Shown here piece after piece: positions 1 to 7,374 of a DNA stretch of 43,942 bases. Positions within the stretch are counted from its first letter, which is position 1. Each line of letters opens with the position of its first letter. The stretch is from the NCBI GenBank assembly GCA_009784565.1, contig WRBL01000011.1, positions 1-43,942 of the forward strand, in the 5' to 3' direction. Made by a program: the position numbers and the translations under genes. The notes under the pieces were generated by a model. The model was not told the DNA's origin, searched no databases, and saw only the letters and a program-made list of their open reading frames with translations. This DNA comes from Streptosporangiales bacterium. Its GTDB lineage: Bacteria > Actinomycetota > Actinomycetes > Streptosporangiales > Streptosporangiaceae.

Positions 1-341
1 CCGATGCTGGCCAGGGTGAACACCACGAACCCGAGGTTGTAGATCTTCACCCGGCCGAAGATGTCGCCCAGCCGGCCGAGGGTCACGACCACGATGGACT
101 GCACCAGCAGGTAGCCGATGATCATCCACAGCAGGTAGGTCACGTTGCCCGGGGTGAGCGGGTTGAGCCCGATGCCCCGGAAGATCGCCGGCATGGCAAT
201 GATGACGATCGACGCGTCGATCGTCGCCATGACCATGGAGAGAGTCGTATTGGACAGGGCTACCCACTTGTACGCCCTGCCCCGGCTCGTCGCTCCCGGG
301 TCCGGTGTCTGTCCTGCGCGTTCGCTCGCCCTCGTTGCCAC
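1..341 (-). CDS. DHA2-type MFS drug-efflux transporter, N-terminal part (cut by window edge)
   Basis: The minus strand encodes about 113 residues running off the left edge. The protein starts at a GTG (341-339) with a polar, arginine-rich N-terminus, then a first membrane segment containing TLSMVMATIDASIVIIAMPA. The ATxDxxIVxxAxP pattern is the helix-1 signature of the 14-helix DHA2 (EmrB/QacA) efflux family. A second helix follows (YLLWMIIGYLLVQSIVVV) and then the MFS loop LGRLGDIFGRVKIYNLGF. The family exports drugs or toxic metabolites by proton antiport; the substrate here is unknown. The ATG at 354-352 is out of frame, so GTG is preferred. A promoter-like TTGCCA-16-TATGCT lies just upstream. 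An operator-like element at 381-399 resembles the one in front of the neighbouring aldehyde dehydrogenase. Confidence 0.85.
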   Translation of the reverse strand, partial: MATRASERAGQTPDPGATSRGRAYKWVALSNTTLSMVMATIDASIVIIAMPAIFRGIGLNPLTPGNVTYLLWMIIGYLLVQSIVVVTLGRLGDIFGRVKIYNLGFVVFTLASI

Positions 342-380
342 GACACCCAAGCATAGCGATTACTTGCTTGTTGGCAACTA

Positions 381-399
381 TTAATGCGGCTAACGATAA
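381..399. promoter_or_regulatory. Imperfect 19-bp inverted repeat, shared with the aldehyde dehydrogenase promoter
   Basis: On the minus strand this reads TTATCG-N7-CATTAA. It is a degenerate copy (right arm 4 of 6) of the perfect TTATCG-N7-CGATAA at 1950-1968. Both sites share the 9-mer CTTATCGTT and lie about 40 nt upstream of the start codon of a minus-strand gene. Likely a common operator for the efflux gene and the aldehyde dehydrogenase; the binding protein is unknown. Confidence 0.45.
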
Positions 400-428
400 G
401 TGAAGGCGGGCGTAAGGCAACGCGGCAT

Positions 429-453
429 CCCCGTCCGGGCGGCCCGGACGGGG
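429..453 (-). terminator. Hairpin terminator after the aldehyde dehydrogenase
   Basis: An 11-bp perfect GC stem (CCCCGTCCGGG / CCCGGACGGGG) with a 3-nt loop begins 17 nt past the stop codon of the minus-strand aldehyde dehydrogenase. There is no T-tract, as is common in high-GC actinomycetes. Confidence 0.7.
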
Positions 454-469
454 ACAGTGAAACCGCTGG

Positions 470-1912
470 TCAGCTCGCCGGGAGGAACACCGACTTGGTC
501 GCCTGGTACAGGTCCATGCCCTCCGGCCCGTAGGCCGACCCGGTGCCGCAGGCGCCGCGCCCGCCCCAGGGCGAGCCGAGGTCGGGGGCGTAGAGGTTGA
601 CGCCGAACGTGCCGACCCGCGAGCGCCGCGCGATGTCCAGGCCGCGCTGCGGGTCCGAGGTCCACACCGTGGCGGCCAGGCCGAACCCGTCGTCGGCGAA
701 CGCGACCGCCTCGGCCTCGCTGCGGTAGGGGATGACGGTGGCGACCGGGCCGCAGATCTCCTCCCGCGCGATCGGCATCGACGGGCTGACGTCGGCCAGG
801 ACGGTCGGCTCGTAGAAGTAGCCGCGCACCGGGGAGGCGGGCCGCCGCCCGCCGGCGGTCAGCCGGGCGCCGGACACCAGGCCGCCGGCCACGCGGGCCT
901 CCACGTCGGACCGGCGCCGGGCCGAGGCCAGCGGCCCCATCGTGGTCTTCTCCGCCAGCGGGTCGCCGATCCGGAGGTCGGCGGCCTGTGCGGTGAGGGC
1001 TTCCAGGGTCTCGGCGTACCGCTGCTGGGGGACCAGGACCCTCGACATGGCGAAGCAGGTCTGCCCGGAGTTGCCGAAGCACAGCGTGCCCAGGTCCCCG
1101 GCGGCGCGGCTGAGGTCCGCGTCGTCCAGGATGATCGCGGCGGACTGGCCGCCCAGTTCCAGGCTGGCCGGCTTGAGTTCGCTGCCGCAGATCGCGGCGA
1201 TCCGCCGTCCCGGCTTGGTCGGGCCGGAGTAGGCGACGGTGTCCACCCCCGGGTGGCGGGCCAGCAGCGCGGCGGTCTCGCTGGTGCCGGTCACGAGGTT
1301 GAACACGCCCGGCGGGAAGTCGGCGGCCTCGAACGCCTCGGCCAGGATGTAGGCCGACAGGGAAGTGGCGGCGGCGGGCTTGAGCACGATCGTGCATCCG
1401 GCGGCCAGGGCCGGGGCGAGCTGGCAGAACGCCAGCATGATCGGGTAGTTCCAGCTGGCGATGACCGCGGCTACTCCGGCCGCCTCGCGGCGCACCACGG
1501 TGCGGCCGGAGAAACTGACGGCGGTCCGGGTCTCCTCGGTGTCCATGTCGCGGGCCAGCTTGGCGTAGTAGCGGAGGATGGCGCACGGCTCGTCCGCGTT
1601 GTAGGTGCGGGAGAAGCTGATCGGCATGCCCATTTCCGCGGTGACCAGCAGCGCCGTCTCCTCGGCGCGGGCCTCCAGGGCGTCGGCCAGCCGTTCCAGG
1701 GCGTCGGCGCGGTCCGAGGGTGCCCGGGTCGCCCAGCGGCCGTCGTCGAACGCGTGGCGCGCCGACCGGACGGCCTTGTCCACGTCGGCGGCGACGCCGG
1801 ACGGGACGGCGCCTATCACTTCTTCCGTGGCGGGATTGACAATAGTGATGACGTCAGGAGCAGTGGACCCCACCAGCCGGCCCCCGGCGTAGATATCGCG
1901 GTACTCAAGCAA
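470..1912 (-). CDS. NAD(P)-dependent aldehyde dehydrogenase
   Basis: A full-length (480 aa) aldehyde dehydrogenase superfamily enzyme that oxidises an aldehyde to its carboxylic acid in the cytoplasm. Visible catalytic set: Asn155 in SWNYP (oxyanion hole), Lys178 in VLKPA (cofactor binding), general base Glu252 in LELGGQSA and nucleophile Cys286 in NSGQTCF, followed by the C-terminal EEICGPV segment. The start is a TTG at 1912-1910, preceded by AAAGGGG at a suitable distance; no better start is visible. It is monocistronic, ending at the hairpin at 429-453. Two palindromes lie upstream (1950-1968 and 1983-1998). Its location near alcohol- and alkane-oxidising functions and the mycofactocin locus suggests it removes aldehydes made by those enzymes, but the substrate cannot be read from sequence. 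The usual cofactor-loop FTGS is YSGP here. Confidence 0.92.
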   Translation of the reverse strand: MLEYRDIYAGGRLVGSTAPDVITIVNPATEEVIGAVPSGVAADVDKAVRSARHAFDDGRWATRAPSDRADALERLADALEARAEETALLVTAEMGMPISFSRTYNADEPCAILRYYAKLARDMDTEETRTAVSFSGRTVVRREAAGVAAVIASWNYPIMLAFCQLAPALAAGCTIVLKPAAATSLSAYILAEAFEAADFPPGVFNLVTGTSETAALLARHPGVDTVAYSGPTKPGRRIAAICGSELKPASLELGGQSAAIILDDADLSRAAGDLGTLCFGNSGQTCFAMSRVLVPQQRYAETLEALTAQAADLRIGDPLAEKTTMGPLASARRRSDVEARVAGGLVSGARLTAGGRRPASPVRGYFYEPTVLADVSPSMPIAREEICGPVATVIPYRSEAEAVAFADDGFGLAATVWTSDPQRGLDIARRSRVGTFGVNLYAPDLGSPWGGRGACGTGSAYGPEGMDLYQATKSVFLPAS

Positions 1913-1949
1913 CGCCGGCCCCTTTCGGGATTTACATGAAGTGCCCTGA

Positions 1950-1968
1950 TTATCGGCGCGAACGATAA
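1950..1968. promoter_or_regulatory. Perfect palindrome TTATCG-N7-CGATAA upstream of aldehyde dehydrogenase
   Basis: Six-bp arms with a 7-bp spacer, centred about 47 nt upstream of the TTG start at 1912. A related copy lies at 381-399 before the efflux gene at nearly the same distance. Size and symmetry suit a dimeric TetR- or GntR-type repressor. Confidence 0.5.
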
Positions 1969-1982
1969 GGGCCTGTCAAGGC

Positions 1983-1998
1983 TTCGTTACAAAACGAA
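1983..1998. promoter_or_regulatory. Palindrome TTCGTT-ACAA-AACGAA
   Basis: Perfect 6-bp arms with a 4-bp spacer in the divergent region between the aldehyde dehydrogenase (minus) and the PucR-type regulator (plus). It is AT-richer than its surroundings. Operator-like; binding protein unknown. Confidence 0.4.
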
Positions 1999-2136
1999 TC
2001 CGCCGGCGAGGGGCCTCTGTGGGGGACGACAGCCGGGCGGCGCCGTCCCTGTGGCCCCGTCACAGCCCGGGCCGCCCGGCGCGGGACGGTGGCTTGTGGA
2101 GGGTTTTCACCGGTAGGCGTTAGTGATACAGCTGCG

Positions 2137-2154
2137 TTTGTGGCATCCCACAAA
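2137..2154. promoter_or_regulatory. Palindrome TTTGTGG-CATC-CCACAAA in the promoter of the PucR-type gene
   Basis: Perfect 7-bp arms, 4-bp spacer. It precedes a -10-like TATCCT (2164-2169), which is 9 nt from the ATG at 2179, so the palindrome covers the expected -35 region. This is a good position for autoregulation by the PucR-family protein encoded immediately downstream. Confidence 0.5.
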
Positions 2155-2178
2155 GGCCCGGACTATCCTGCTACGACC

Positions 2179-3537
2179 ATGCCGGACAACTCGCCCTCCG
2201 ACCCGCCGGAGTCTCCCGGGGCCGTCGCCGCGGCCGGGCACTCCCGCGCGCCGGAGCCCCCCGCCCCCCGCGACGCCGAGCGGGAGAACGCCGTCCTGCG
2301 CGAGCTGGTCACCGTCTACCGGCACCTGTCGGGCCTCGCGATGCAGGACGCGGACCTGGCCGGAGTCACCCAGCTCATCGCCGAGCGCGCCAGCGCCACG
2401 GTCGCGGTGGTCAGCCAGCTCATGGACGTGCAGACCGCGGCCTCGCCCGGCCTGCCCCCGGAGAAGGCCGCGGCCCTGGTCCGCGAGCACGTGGTCCATC
2501 CCCGCCTCGGGCAGGTGCTGCGCGCCTCCCGGCTGTCCCAGCGGGCCCTGCGGCTTCCGAACGTCGGCGGGGTCCCGGCGATCATCGTCGCCCCGATCCT
2601 GGTCGGTGACGAGGTCCCCTCCTACCTGATCACGCTGGACCCGTCGGAGGAGACGTTCAGCGAGGACATGTCGCTGCTGGTCACCGAGCACGCCGCCACC
2701 ATCTGCGGGGTGATCCTGGGCCGGGAGCGGGTCGTGGCCGCCGCCGCGCGGCGGGTTCGCGACGACCTGGTCGAGGGGCTGCTGCTGGGCCGGGGCCGGG
2801 ACGCCGGCGACGCCGCCCGCTGGGCCGCCCACCTTGGCTACGACCCGGCGCGCGAGCATCACGTCGCCGCGATCGCCTTCGAGCTTCCGCCCTCGAGGGC
2901 GGCCGACGCCGAGGCCCTGCGCCAGCGGATCCGGGAGAGCATCGAGCACTTCATGACGACCCGGGCGCCGGAGGCGATCGTGTCGGCCCGCGAGGACGAG
3001 GTGGTCGTGGTGGCCGCGTCCTCCCCGGACCCGGGGAAGCTGGCGACGGCCTGCCTGGCCCGGCTGTCGGAACTGTTCCCCGGCGCGAAGGTGGTCATCG
3101 GGATCGGCGGGACGTGCCGGGACCCGGAGGAGATCTCCGGCTCCTACGATCAGGCCCACCGCACCACGCAGACCCTGTGGCGGCTGGGGCGGACCGGCGT
3201 CGTGTCGGCCTTCGAGGATCTGGGCATCCACCGGCTGCTGCTGCAGGTGCCCGACCTGGGGGAGCTCCGGGCGTTCGCCTCCGAGGTCCTGGGCAAGCTG
3301 AGCGACCACGAGCATGAGCACAAGTCCGAGTACCTGGCCACGCTCGCCTGCTACTTCCGGGAGAACAACAGCCCGCAGCGGGCCTCCCGGCTGCTGCACG
3401 TCCACCCCAATACGGTGGCGTACCGTATCAAGCGGATCGAGGAGATCACGGGCCTGAAGCTCGACAACTACCGGGACCGTCTGATCGCGCAGGTGGCGCT
3501 CGAGATCCTCGACGCGCTGCCGGAGGGGCAGTCATGA
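2179..3537 (+). CDS. PucR/CdaR-family transcriptional regulator
   Basis: A 452-aa cytoplasmic regulator. After a Pro-rich N-terminus there is a GAF-like sensory region (roughly residues 40-180), a CdaR GGDEF-like middle domain (about 210-320), and the PucR C-terminal helix-turn-helix (about 385-445) with the family signature RASRLLHVHPNTVAYRIKRI. PucR proteins usually activate catabolic genes in response to a small metabolite. The ATG at 2179 is chosen because a -10-like TATCCT ends 9 nt before it and no Shine-Dalgarno is present (leaderless type); an in-frame GTG at 2140 would overlap the palindrome. Its stop overlaps the next gene by ATGA, so it is translationally coupled to the homocysteine methyltransferase/MTHFR gene, its likely target. 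Confidence 0.9.
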   Translation: MPDNSPSDPPESPGAVAAAGHSRAPEPPAPRDAERENAVLRELVTVYRHLSGLAMQDADLAGVTQLIAERASATVAVVSQLMDVQTAASPGLPPEKAAALVREHVVHPRLGQVLRASRLSQRALRLPNVGGVPAIIVAPILVGDEVPSYLITLDPSEETFSEDMSLLVTEHAATICGVILGRERVVAAAARRVRDDLVEGLLLGRGRDAGDAARWAAHLGYDPAREHHVAAIAFELPPSRAADAEALRQRIRESIEHFMTTRAPEAIVSAREDEVVVVAASSPDPGKLATACLARLSELFPGAKVVIGIGGTCRDPEEISGSYDQAHRTTQTLWRLGRTGVVSAFEDLGIHRLLLQVPDLGELRAFASEVLGKLSDHEHEHKSEYLATLACYFRENNSPQRASRLLHVHPNTVAYRIKRIEEITGLKLDNYRDRLIAQVALEILDALPEGQS

Positions 3538-5390
3538 CCACTGCGGGGGAGTTCCTGTCGTCCGGCCGGGTGCTGATGTGCGACGGGGCGATGGGGACGA
3601 TGCTGCACGCGGCCGGGGCCGCGCTGGACCGGTCGCTGCCCGAGCTGAACCTGTCGGACCCGGACCTGGTCTCCACGATTCACGACAGCTATACCGCGGC
3701 CGGCGCGGACATCATCGGCGCCAACACGTTCGGCGCCAACCGGCTCTGGCTCGGCGACCACGGGTTCCCCGACAAGGTGGAGGACATCAACGCCACCGGG
3801 GTGCGGCTGGCCCGGGAGGCGGCCGCCCGGGCCGGGCGGCCGGTGCTGGTCGCGGGTTCCGTCTCCCCGGCGGTGACCGCGATCCAGCGGCGGGGCATCG
3901 GCTCGTCCGAACGGATCGAGGTTCTAGCGGAGCAGATACGCGCCCTGTCCGCGGCCGGGCCGGACCTGCTCGTGCTCGAGACGTTCGGCTACCTCGACGA
4001 GCTGGTGGAGGCGGTGGGGGTCGCGGCCGACGTCTGCGACCTGCCGGTCATCGCGCAGGCCACGTTCGCCGACGACGCCCACACCCTGGGCGGGGAGACG
4101 CCCCGCGAGGTGGCCCGCGTGCTGTCGGAACTGCCGGTCGCGGTCATCGGCACCAACTGCACCGTGGGCCCGCAGCGGATGCTGACCGTGGCCGAGGACC
4201 TGGTGCGCTCGGCGTCGGTGCCGGTCAGCGCGCAGCCCAACGCCGGGCAGCCGCGCCGGGTCGGGGCCCGCTCGTTCGAGTTCAGCATCGACGCGGGGTA
4301 CTTCGCCCGCTACCTGGGCCGGTTCGCCGCCGCGGGGGTGAGCCTGGTCGGCGGCTGCTGCGGGACCACCCCGTCCCACATCCGGGCCGCCGCCGAGGGA
4401 CTGGTGTCGCAGTCCCCGGCGCCGGCGCCGGCGCGGGCGGCTGGCGCGGTCCGGCCGCGCGAGGAGCCGGCTCTCGCCGACGTCGTCCCGGTCCCCGCCG
4501 CCGGCCCGTCCGGGTCGCTGGCGGAGCAGCTGGCCGCGGGGAAGTTCGTGGTCGCCGCGGGGATCACGCCGCCCGCCGGCGGCTGGGCGGGGGAGACCGA
4601 GGAGGCCGCGGCCGTCCTGGCCTCCCACGGCGTCGGCCTGCTGGCCGTCCAGCCCCGGGAGAACGCCCGTACCCACATGGACGCCATCAACATGGCGCTG
4701 CAACTGCGGCAGCGGGCCGGCATCGAGACCCTGCCCACGGTCACCACGTGGGACCGGACCATCATGTCGCTGCAGGCCGACCTGCTCGGCGCGCACGCCC
4801 TCGGCGTGCGGTCGGTGGTCTGCACGACCGGGAGCCCGCCGGTGCTCGGCGACTACCCGGCGGTGGACGGCATCTGGGAGGTCGACTCGGTCGGGCTGAC
4901 CCGGCTGCTGGCCGGGCTGAACGAGGGCCGGGACTCCAACGGGCTGGCCCTGACCGCCCGCACGTCGTTCTGCATCGGGGCCCGGGTCAACCCCGGCGCC
5001 CGCGATCCCGAGGCGGAGATCGCCCGGGCCCGCGCCAAGATCAAGGCCGGGGCCCGGTTCCTGGTCAGCCGCCCGGTGTACGAGCTGGAGACGCTGCGGG
5101 AGCTGGCGTCGGCGCTGGAGGACACCGGCGTGCCGATCCTGCTGTCGGTGACCCCGCTGCGGTCCTTCACCGAGGCCGACTACCTGGCCCACGAGGTTCC
5201 GGGCGTCACCATTCCCGGCTCGGCGCTGAAGGCCCTGGAGAAGGCCGACCGGGGGGAGGCCCGCTCGGTCGGCGCCGCGCTGGCCGCCGATCTCCTGGCC
5301 CGGGCCCGCCCGATGGTGAGCGGCGTCATCCTCACCGCCCCCGACGACGACGCCACCGCCCTGCTCCCGCTTCTCGCCGCCCTCGGATAG
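3534..5390 (+). CDS. Bifunctional homocysteine S-methyltransferase / methylenetetrahydrofolate reductase
   Basis: 618 aa, the length of YitJ-type fusions. Residues 1-290 form a Zn-dependent homocysteine S-methyltransferase barrel: CDGAMGTML near the start, and the three zinc ligands Cys209 (GTNCTVGP) and Cys275-Cys276 (GGCCGTTP). A Pro/Ala linker follows to about residue 325. Residues 330-618 are an FAD-containing 5,10-methylene-THF reductase domain (VTTWDRT, VCTTGSPP, FCIGARVNPG, PVYELETL). The protein would reduce methylene-THF and pass a methyl group to homocysteine or a related thiol, linking C1 and methionine metabolism. Start ATG 3534 overlaps the PucR stop. A 12-bp direct repeat straddles the TAG stop (5380-5407). 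Which methyl donor the N-terminal domain uses is not known. Confidence 0.92.
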   Translation: MTTAGEFLSSGRVLMCDGAMGTMLHAAGAALDRSLPELNLSDPDLVSTIHDSYTAAGADIIGANTFGANRLWLGDHGFPDKVEDINATGVRLAREAAARAGRPVLVAGSVSPAVTAIQRRGIGSSERIEVLAEQIRALSAAGPDLLVLETFGYLDELVEAVGVAADVCDLPVIAQATFADDAHTLGGETPREVARVLSELPVAVIGTNCTVGPQRMLTVAEDLVRSASVPVSAQPNAGQPRRVGARSFEFSIDAGYFARYLGRFAAAGVSLVGGCCGTTPSHIRAAAEGLVSQSPAPAPARAAGAVRPREEPALADVVPVPAAGPSGSLAEQLAAGKFVVAAGITPPAGGWAGETEEAAAVLASHGVGLLAVQPRENARTHMDAINMALQLRQRAGIETLPTVTTWDRTIMSLQADLLGAHALGVRSVVCTTGSPPVLGDYPAVDGIWEVDSVGLTRLLAGLNEGRDSNGLALTARTSFCIGARVNPGARDPEAEIARARAKIKAGARFLVSRPVYELETLRELASALEDTGVPILLSVTPLRSFTEADYLAHEVPGVTIPGSALKALEKADRGEARSVGAALAADLLARARPMVSGVILTAPDDDATALLPLLAALG

Positions 5391-5407
5391 ACCGGCCCTC
5401 GGATAGA
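5380..5407 (+). repeat. 12-bp direct repeat spanning the stop codon
   Basis: CCCTCGGATAGA occurs at 5380-5391 and again at 5396-5407 (16-bp period). The first copy supplies the end and TAG stop of the MTHFR fusion; the second is a non-coding duplicate. Confidence 0.6.
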
Positions 5408-5453
5408 GGAGTTACCTAGGTGACGGAACGTGCTTAAGTAGGTATCCCGTGGG

Positions 5454-7028
5454 ATGCTGAGAGACGTGACCGGGAACACGTCCAGGAGGACCTTCGTCGG
5501 GGCGGCCGCGGCCGGGGCGGCCAGCCTCGGGGTAGCCGCCGCCAGCCTGTGGCCGCGCCCGGCACCGCGCGAGAGCGCCGTCCCGTCCCGTCGCGTCACG
5601 CGCGACCGGGTCCGCCGCCGCGCGGTACCGGAGAACGACCGGCCCGGCGACCGGCACTGGGAACTGCATCATCTCGGCGGCGAGCACGAGATCGAGGGCT
5701 ACGCCGGGAAGGCCAGCGTGGAGCAGGGCGAGGAGTTCCCCCTGCTGGTGTCCACCACGTCGCGGAGCTTCACGGCGACCGCGTTCCGGCTCGGCTGGTA
5801 CGGCGGCGACGGCGCCCGGAAGGTCTGGGAGTCCGGCCCGCTCCGGGGCGGCACCCAGAAGAAACCGGAGGTCACGGGCTCCACCAGCACCGTCCGGACG
5901 GACTGGGACCCGGTGGCCCGCGTGTCGACCGATGACTGGCCGCCCGGCGCCTACCTGCTGCGGCTGGACGCGGACTCCGGCGCCCAGCGGTACGTGCCGG
6001 TCATCGTCCGGTCCCCGGACACGAAGGGGAAGGTCGTGCTGCGGCACGCCGTCCAGACCTGGCAGGCCTACAACACGTGGGGCGGCTACGACGTGTATAA
6101 GGGGCCGTCCGGCGCCTACGCCGACCGGTCGCTCGCCGTCAGCCTGGACCGGCCCTATGACCTCAACGGCGCGGACATGTTCCTGACGTACGAGCGGAAC
6201 GCGGTCAAGCTGGCGGAGTCCCTCGGCCTGCCGCTCGCCTACGTGACCGACCTCGACATCGCGGCGCGGCCCGGCCTGCTCGACGGCGCGGCCGCGGTGA
6301 TCTCCCTCGGCCACGACGAGTACTGGACGCCCGCCGAGCGGGCCGCCGTCACCGCCGCCCGCGACGCGGGCGCCAACCTGGCGTTCCTGGGAGCGAACGC
6401 GCTCTTCCGCCGGACCCGCCTGGAACAGGGCGGCCGCCGGGTCGTCTGCTACAAGACCTCGTATGAGTCCGACCCGCTGTACGGGAAGGACGACGCCGCC
6501 GTGACCAGCGACTGGCGGGGCGCGCCGCACCCGGACCCGGAGTCGTCCCTGATCGGCACGATCTACGAGGGCTACCCGGTCAACGCCGACTACGTGGTGG
6601 TGTCGCCGGACAGCTGGGTGTTCGCCGGGACGGGCGTCCGCAAGGGCGACCGGCTGGCGAACCTCGTCGGCATCGAGTACGACCGGGTCGACCCCGCGTT
6701 CGGCGTCCAGCGGCCGATCGAGGTGCTGTCCCACTCGCCGCTGACCTGCGAGGGGGCCGCCAGTTTCAGCGACTCCGCCTACTACACGCACTCCGGCGGG
6801 GCCGGGGTGTTCAACGCCGGGACGATGCGCTGGGTCGAGGCGATCTACGGCGACGCGCCGCACGGTGTCACCGGTGCCACGCCCGGCGTCGTCCGCCGCG
6901 TCACGTCGAACGTGCTGCGGGCCTTCGCCCGGGGACCGGCCGCGGCGCGCTACCCGGCGCGGGACAACCTGCACGCGATTCACGACCCGTCCGGCGACCC
7001 GGTCGGGAACGCCCAGTCTCTCCAATAA
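5454..7028 (+). CDS. Tat-exported N,N-dimethylformamidase large-subunit-like protein
   Basis: 524 aa. The N-terminus has a twin-arginine motif (SRRTFVGAA) followed by an Ala/Gly hydrophobic stretch, so secretion by the Tat pathway is likely. The rest matches the C-terminal domain family of N,N-dimethylformamidase beta subunits: LGWYGGDGARKVW, VRHAVQTWQAYNTWGG-type segment near residue 200, LTYERN, and the conserved ISLGHDEYWTPAER. True dimethylformamidase is a much larger iron enzyme; this shorter exported form is common in actinomycetes and its substrate is unknown. Start is ATG 5454 or in-frame GTG 5466; neither has a strong Shine-Dalgarno, though GAGAG precedes the GTG. It lies 63 nt after the MTHFR fusion and may be co-expressed with it. 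A strong hairpin follows the stop. Confidence 0.8.
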   Translation: MLRDVTGNTSRRTFVGAAAAGAASLGVAAASLWPRPAPRESAVPSRRVTRDRVRRRAVPENDRPGDRHWELHHLGGEHEIEGYAGKASVEQGEEFPLLVSTTSRSFTATAFRLGWYGGDGARKVWESGPLRGGTQKKPEVTGSTSTVRTDWDPVARVSTDDWPPGAYLLRLDADSGAQRYVPVIVRSPDTKGKVVLRHAVQTWQAYNTWGGYDVYKGPSGAYADRSLAVSLDRPYDLNGADMFLTYERNAVKLAESLGLPLAYVTDLDIAARPGLLDGAAAVISLGHDEYWTPAERAAVTAARDAGANLAFLGANALFRRTRLEQGGRRVVCYKTSYESDPLYGKDDAAVTSDWRGAPHPDPESSLIGTIYEGYPVNADYVVVSPDSWVFAGTGVRKGDRLANLVGIEYDRVDPAFGVQRPIEVLSHSPLTCEGAASFSDSAYYTHSGGAGVFNAGTMRWVEAIYGDAPHGVTGATPGVVRRVTSNVLRAFARGPAAARYPARDNLHAIHDPSGDPVGNAQSLQ

Positions 7029-7074
7029 CGAATACCGGAGGGAAATTCTCCCCGCAGGCTGAGAATGGATTAGT

Positions 7075-7121
7075 CGTTTCTCCTCATAGCCGCAGCGGAG
7101 GAGCGGCCATGAGGAGAAACG
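7075..7121 (+). terminator. Strong terminator-like hairpin (18 bp of stem)
   Basis: Outer arms CGTTTCTCCTCAT / ATGAGGAGAAACG (13 bp, perfect), a one-base mismatch, an inner 5-bp GCCGC/GCGGC and a 9-nt loop. It starts 46 nt after the stop of the dimethylformamidase-like gene. Confidence 0.7.
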
Positions 7122-7126
7122 AAGAC

Positions 7127-7144
7127 CCGTTTGGAATCAAACGG
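7127..7144 (+). terminator. Second hairpin followed by a T-rich tail
   Basis: CCGTTTG-GAAT-CAAACGG, perfect 7-bp stem with a tetraloop, followed by TTCTTGT. Compact intrinsic terminator reading left to right. Confidence 0.55.
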
Positions 7145-7164
7145 TTCTTGTGACAGCCCCGTGC

Positions 7165-7194
7165 GGGGCCAGCCCCCCGCTCCGGGCTGGCCCC
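7165..7194. terminator. Third hairpin, 11-bp GC stem
   Basis: GGGGCCAGCCC / GGGCTGGCCCC with an 8-nt C-rich loop. No T-tract; either a terminator or another structured RNA element in the series. Confidence 0.5.
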
Positions 7195-7374
7195 GGCCGT
7201 CTCATCATGGCCCGCGGCGCGGGAGAAGCACCACGTGTGAAGGGCACGGAAGGACTCACAGGAGCACCCACATGTTGCGTGCAGAGCCGTTCAGAGTCTG
7301 CTCAACTCGCAAATTCCGGTCTAGGGTAATTCTTGAATACACCACATTGGGCAGCCGGAAACAGGGGGCCTCCG

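Larger units (their letters stand above)
7029..7374. other. Intergenic region with three successive hairpins
   Basis: 346 bp without a credible gene. It holds three strong inverted repeats (7075-7121, 7127-7144, 7165-7194), then an AT-richer stretch around 7300-7360 that should carry the promoter of the GMC fusion gene. Small open frames here have no Shine-Dalgarno or recognisable protein. Confidence 0.6.
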
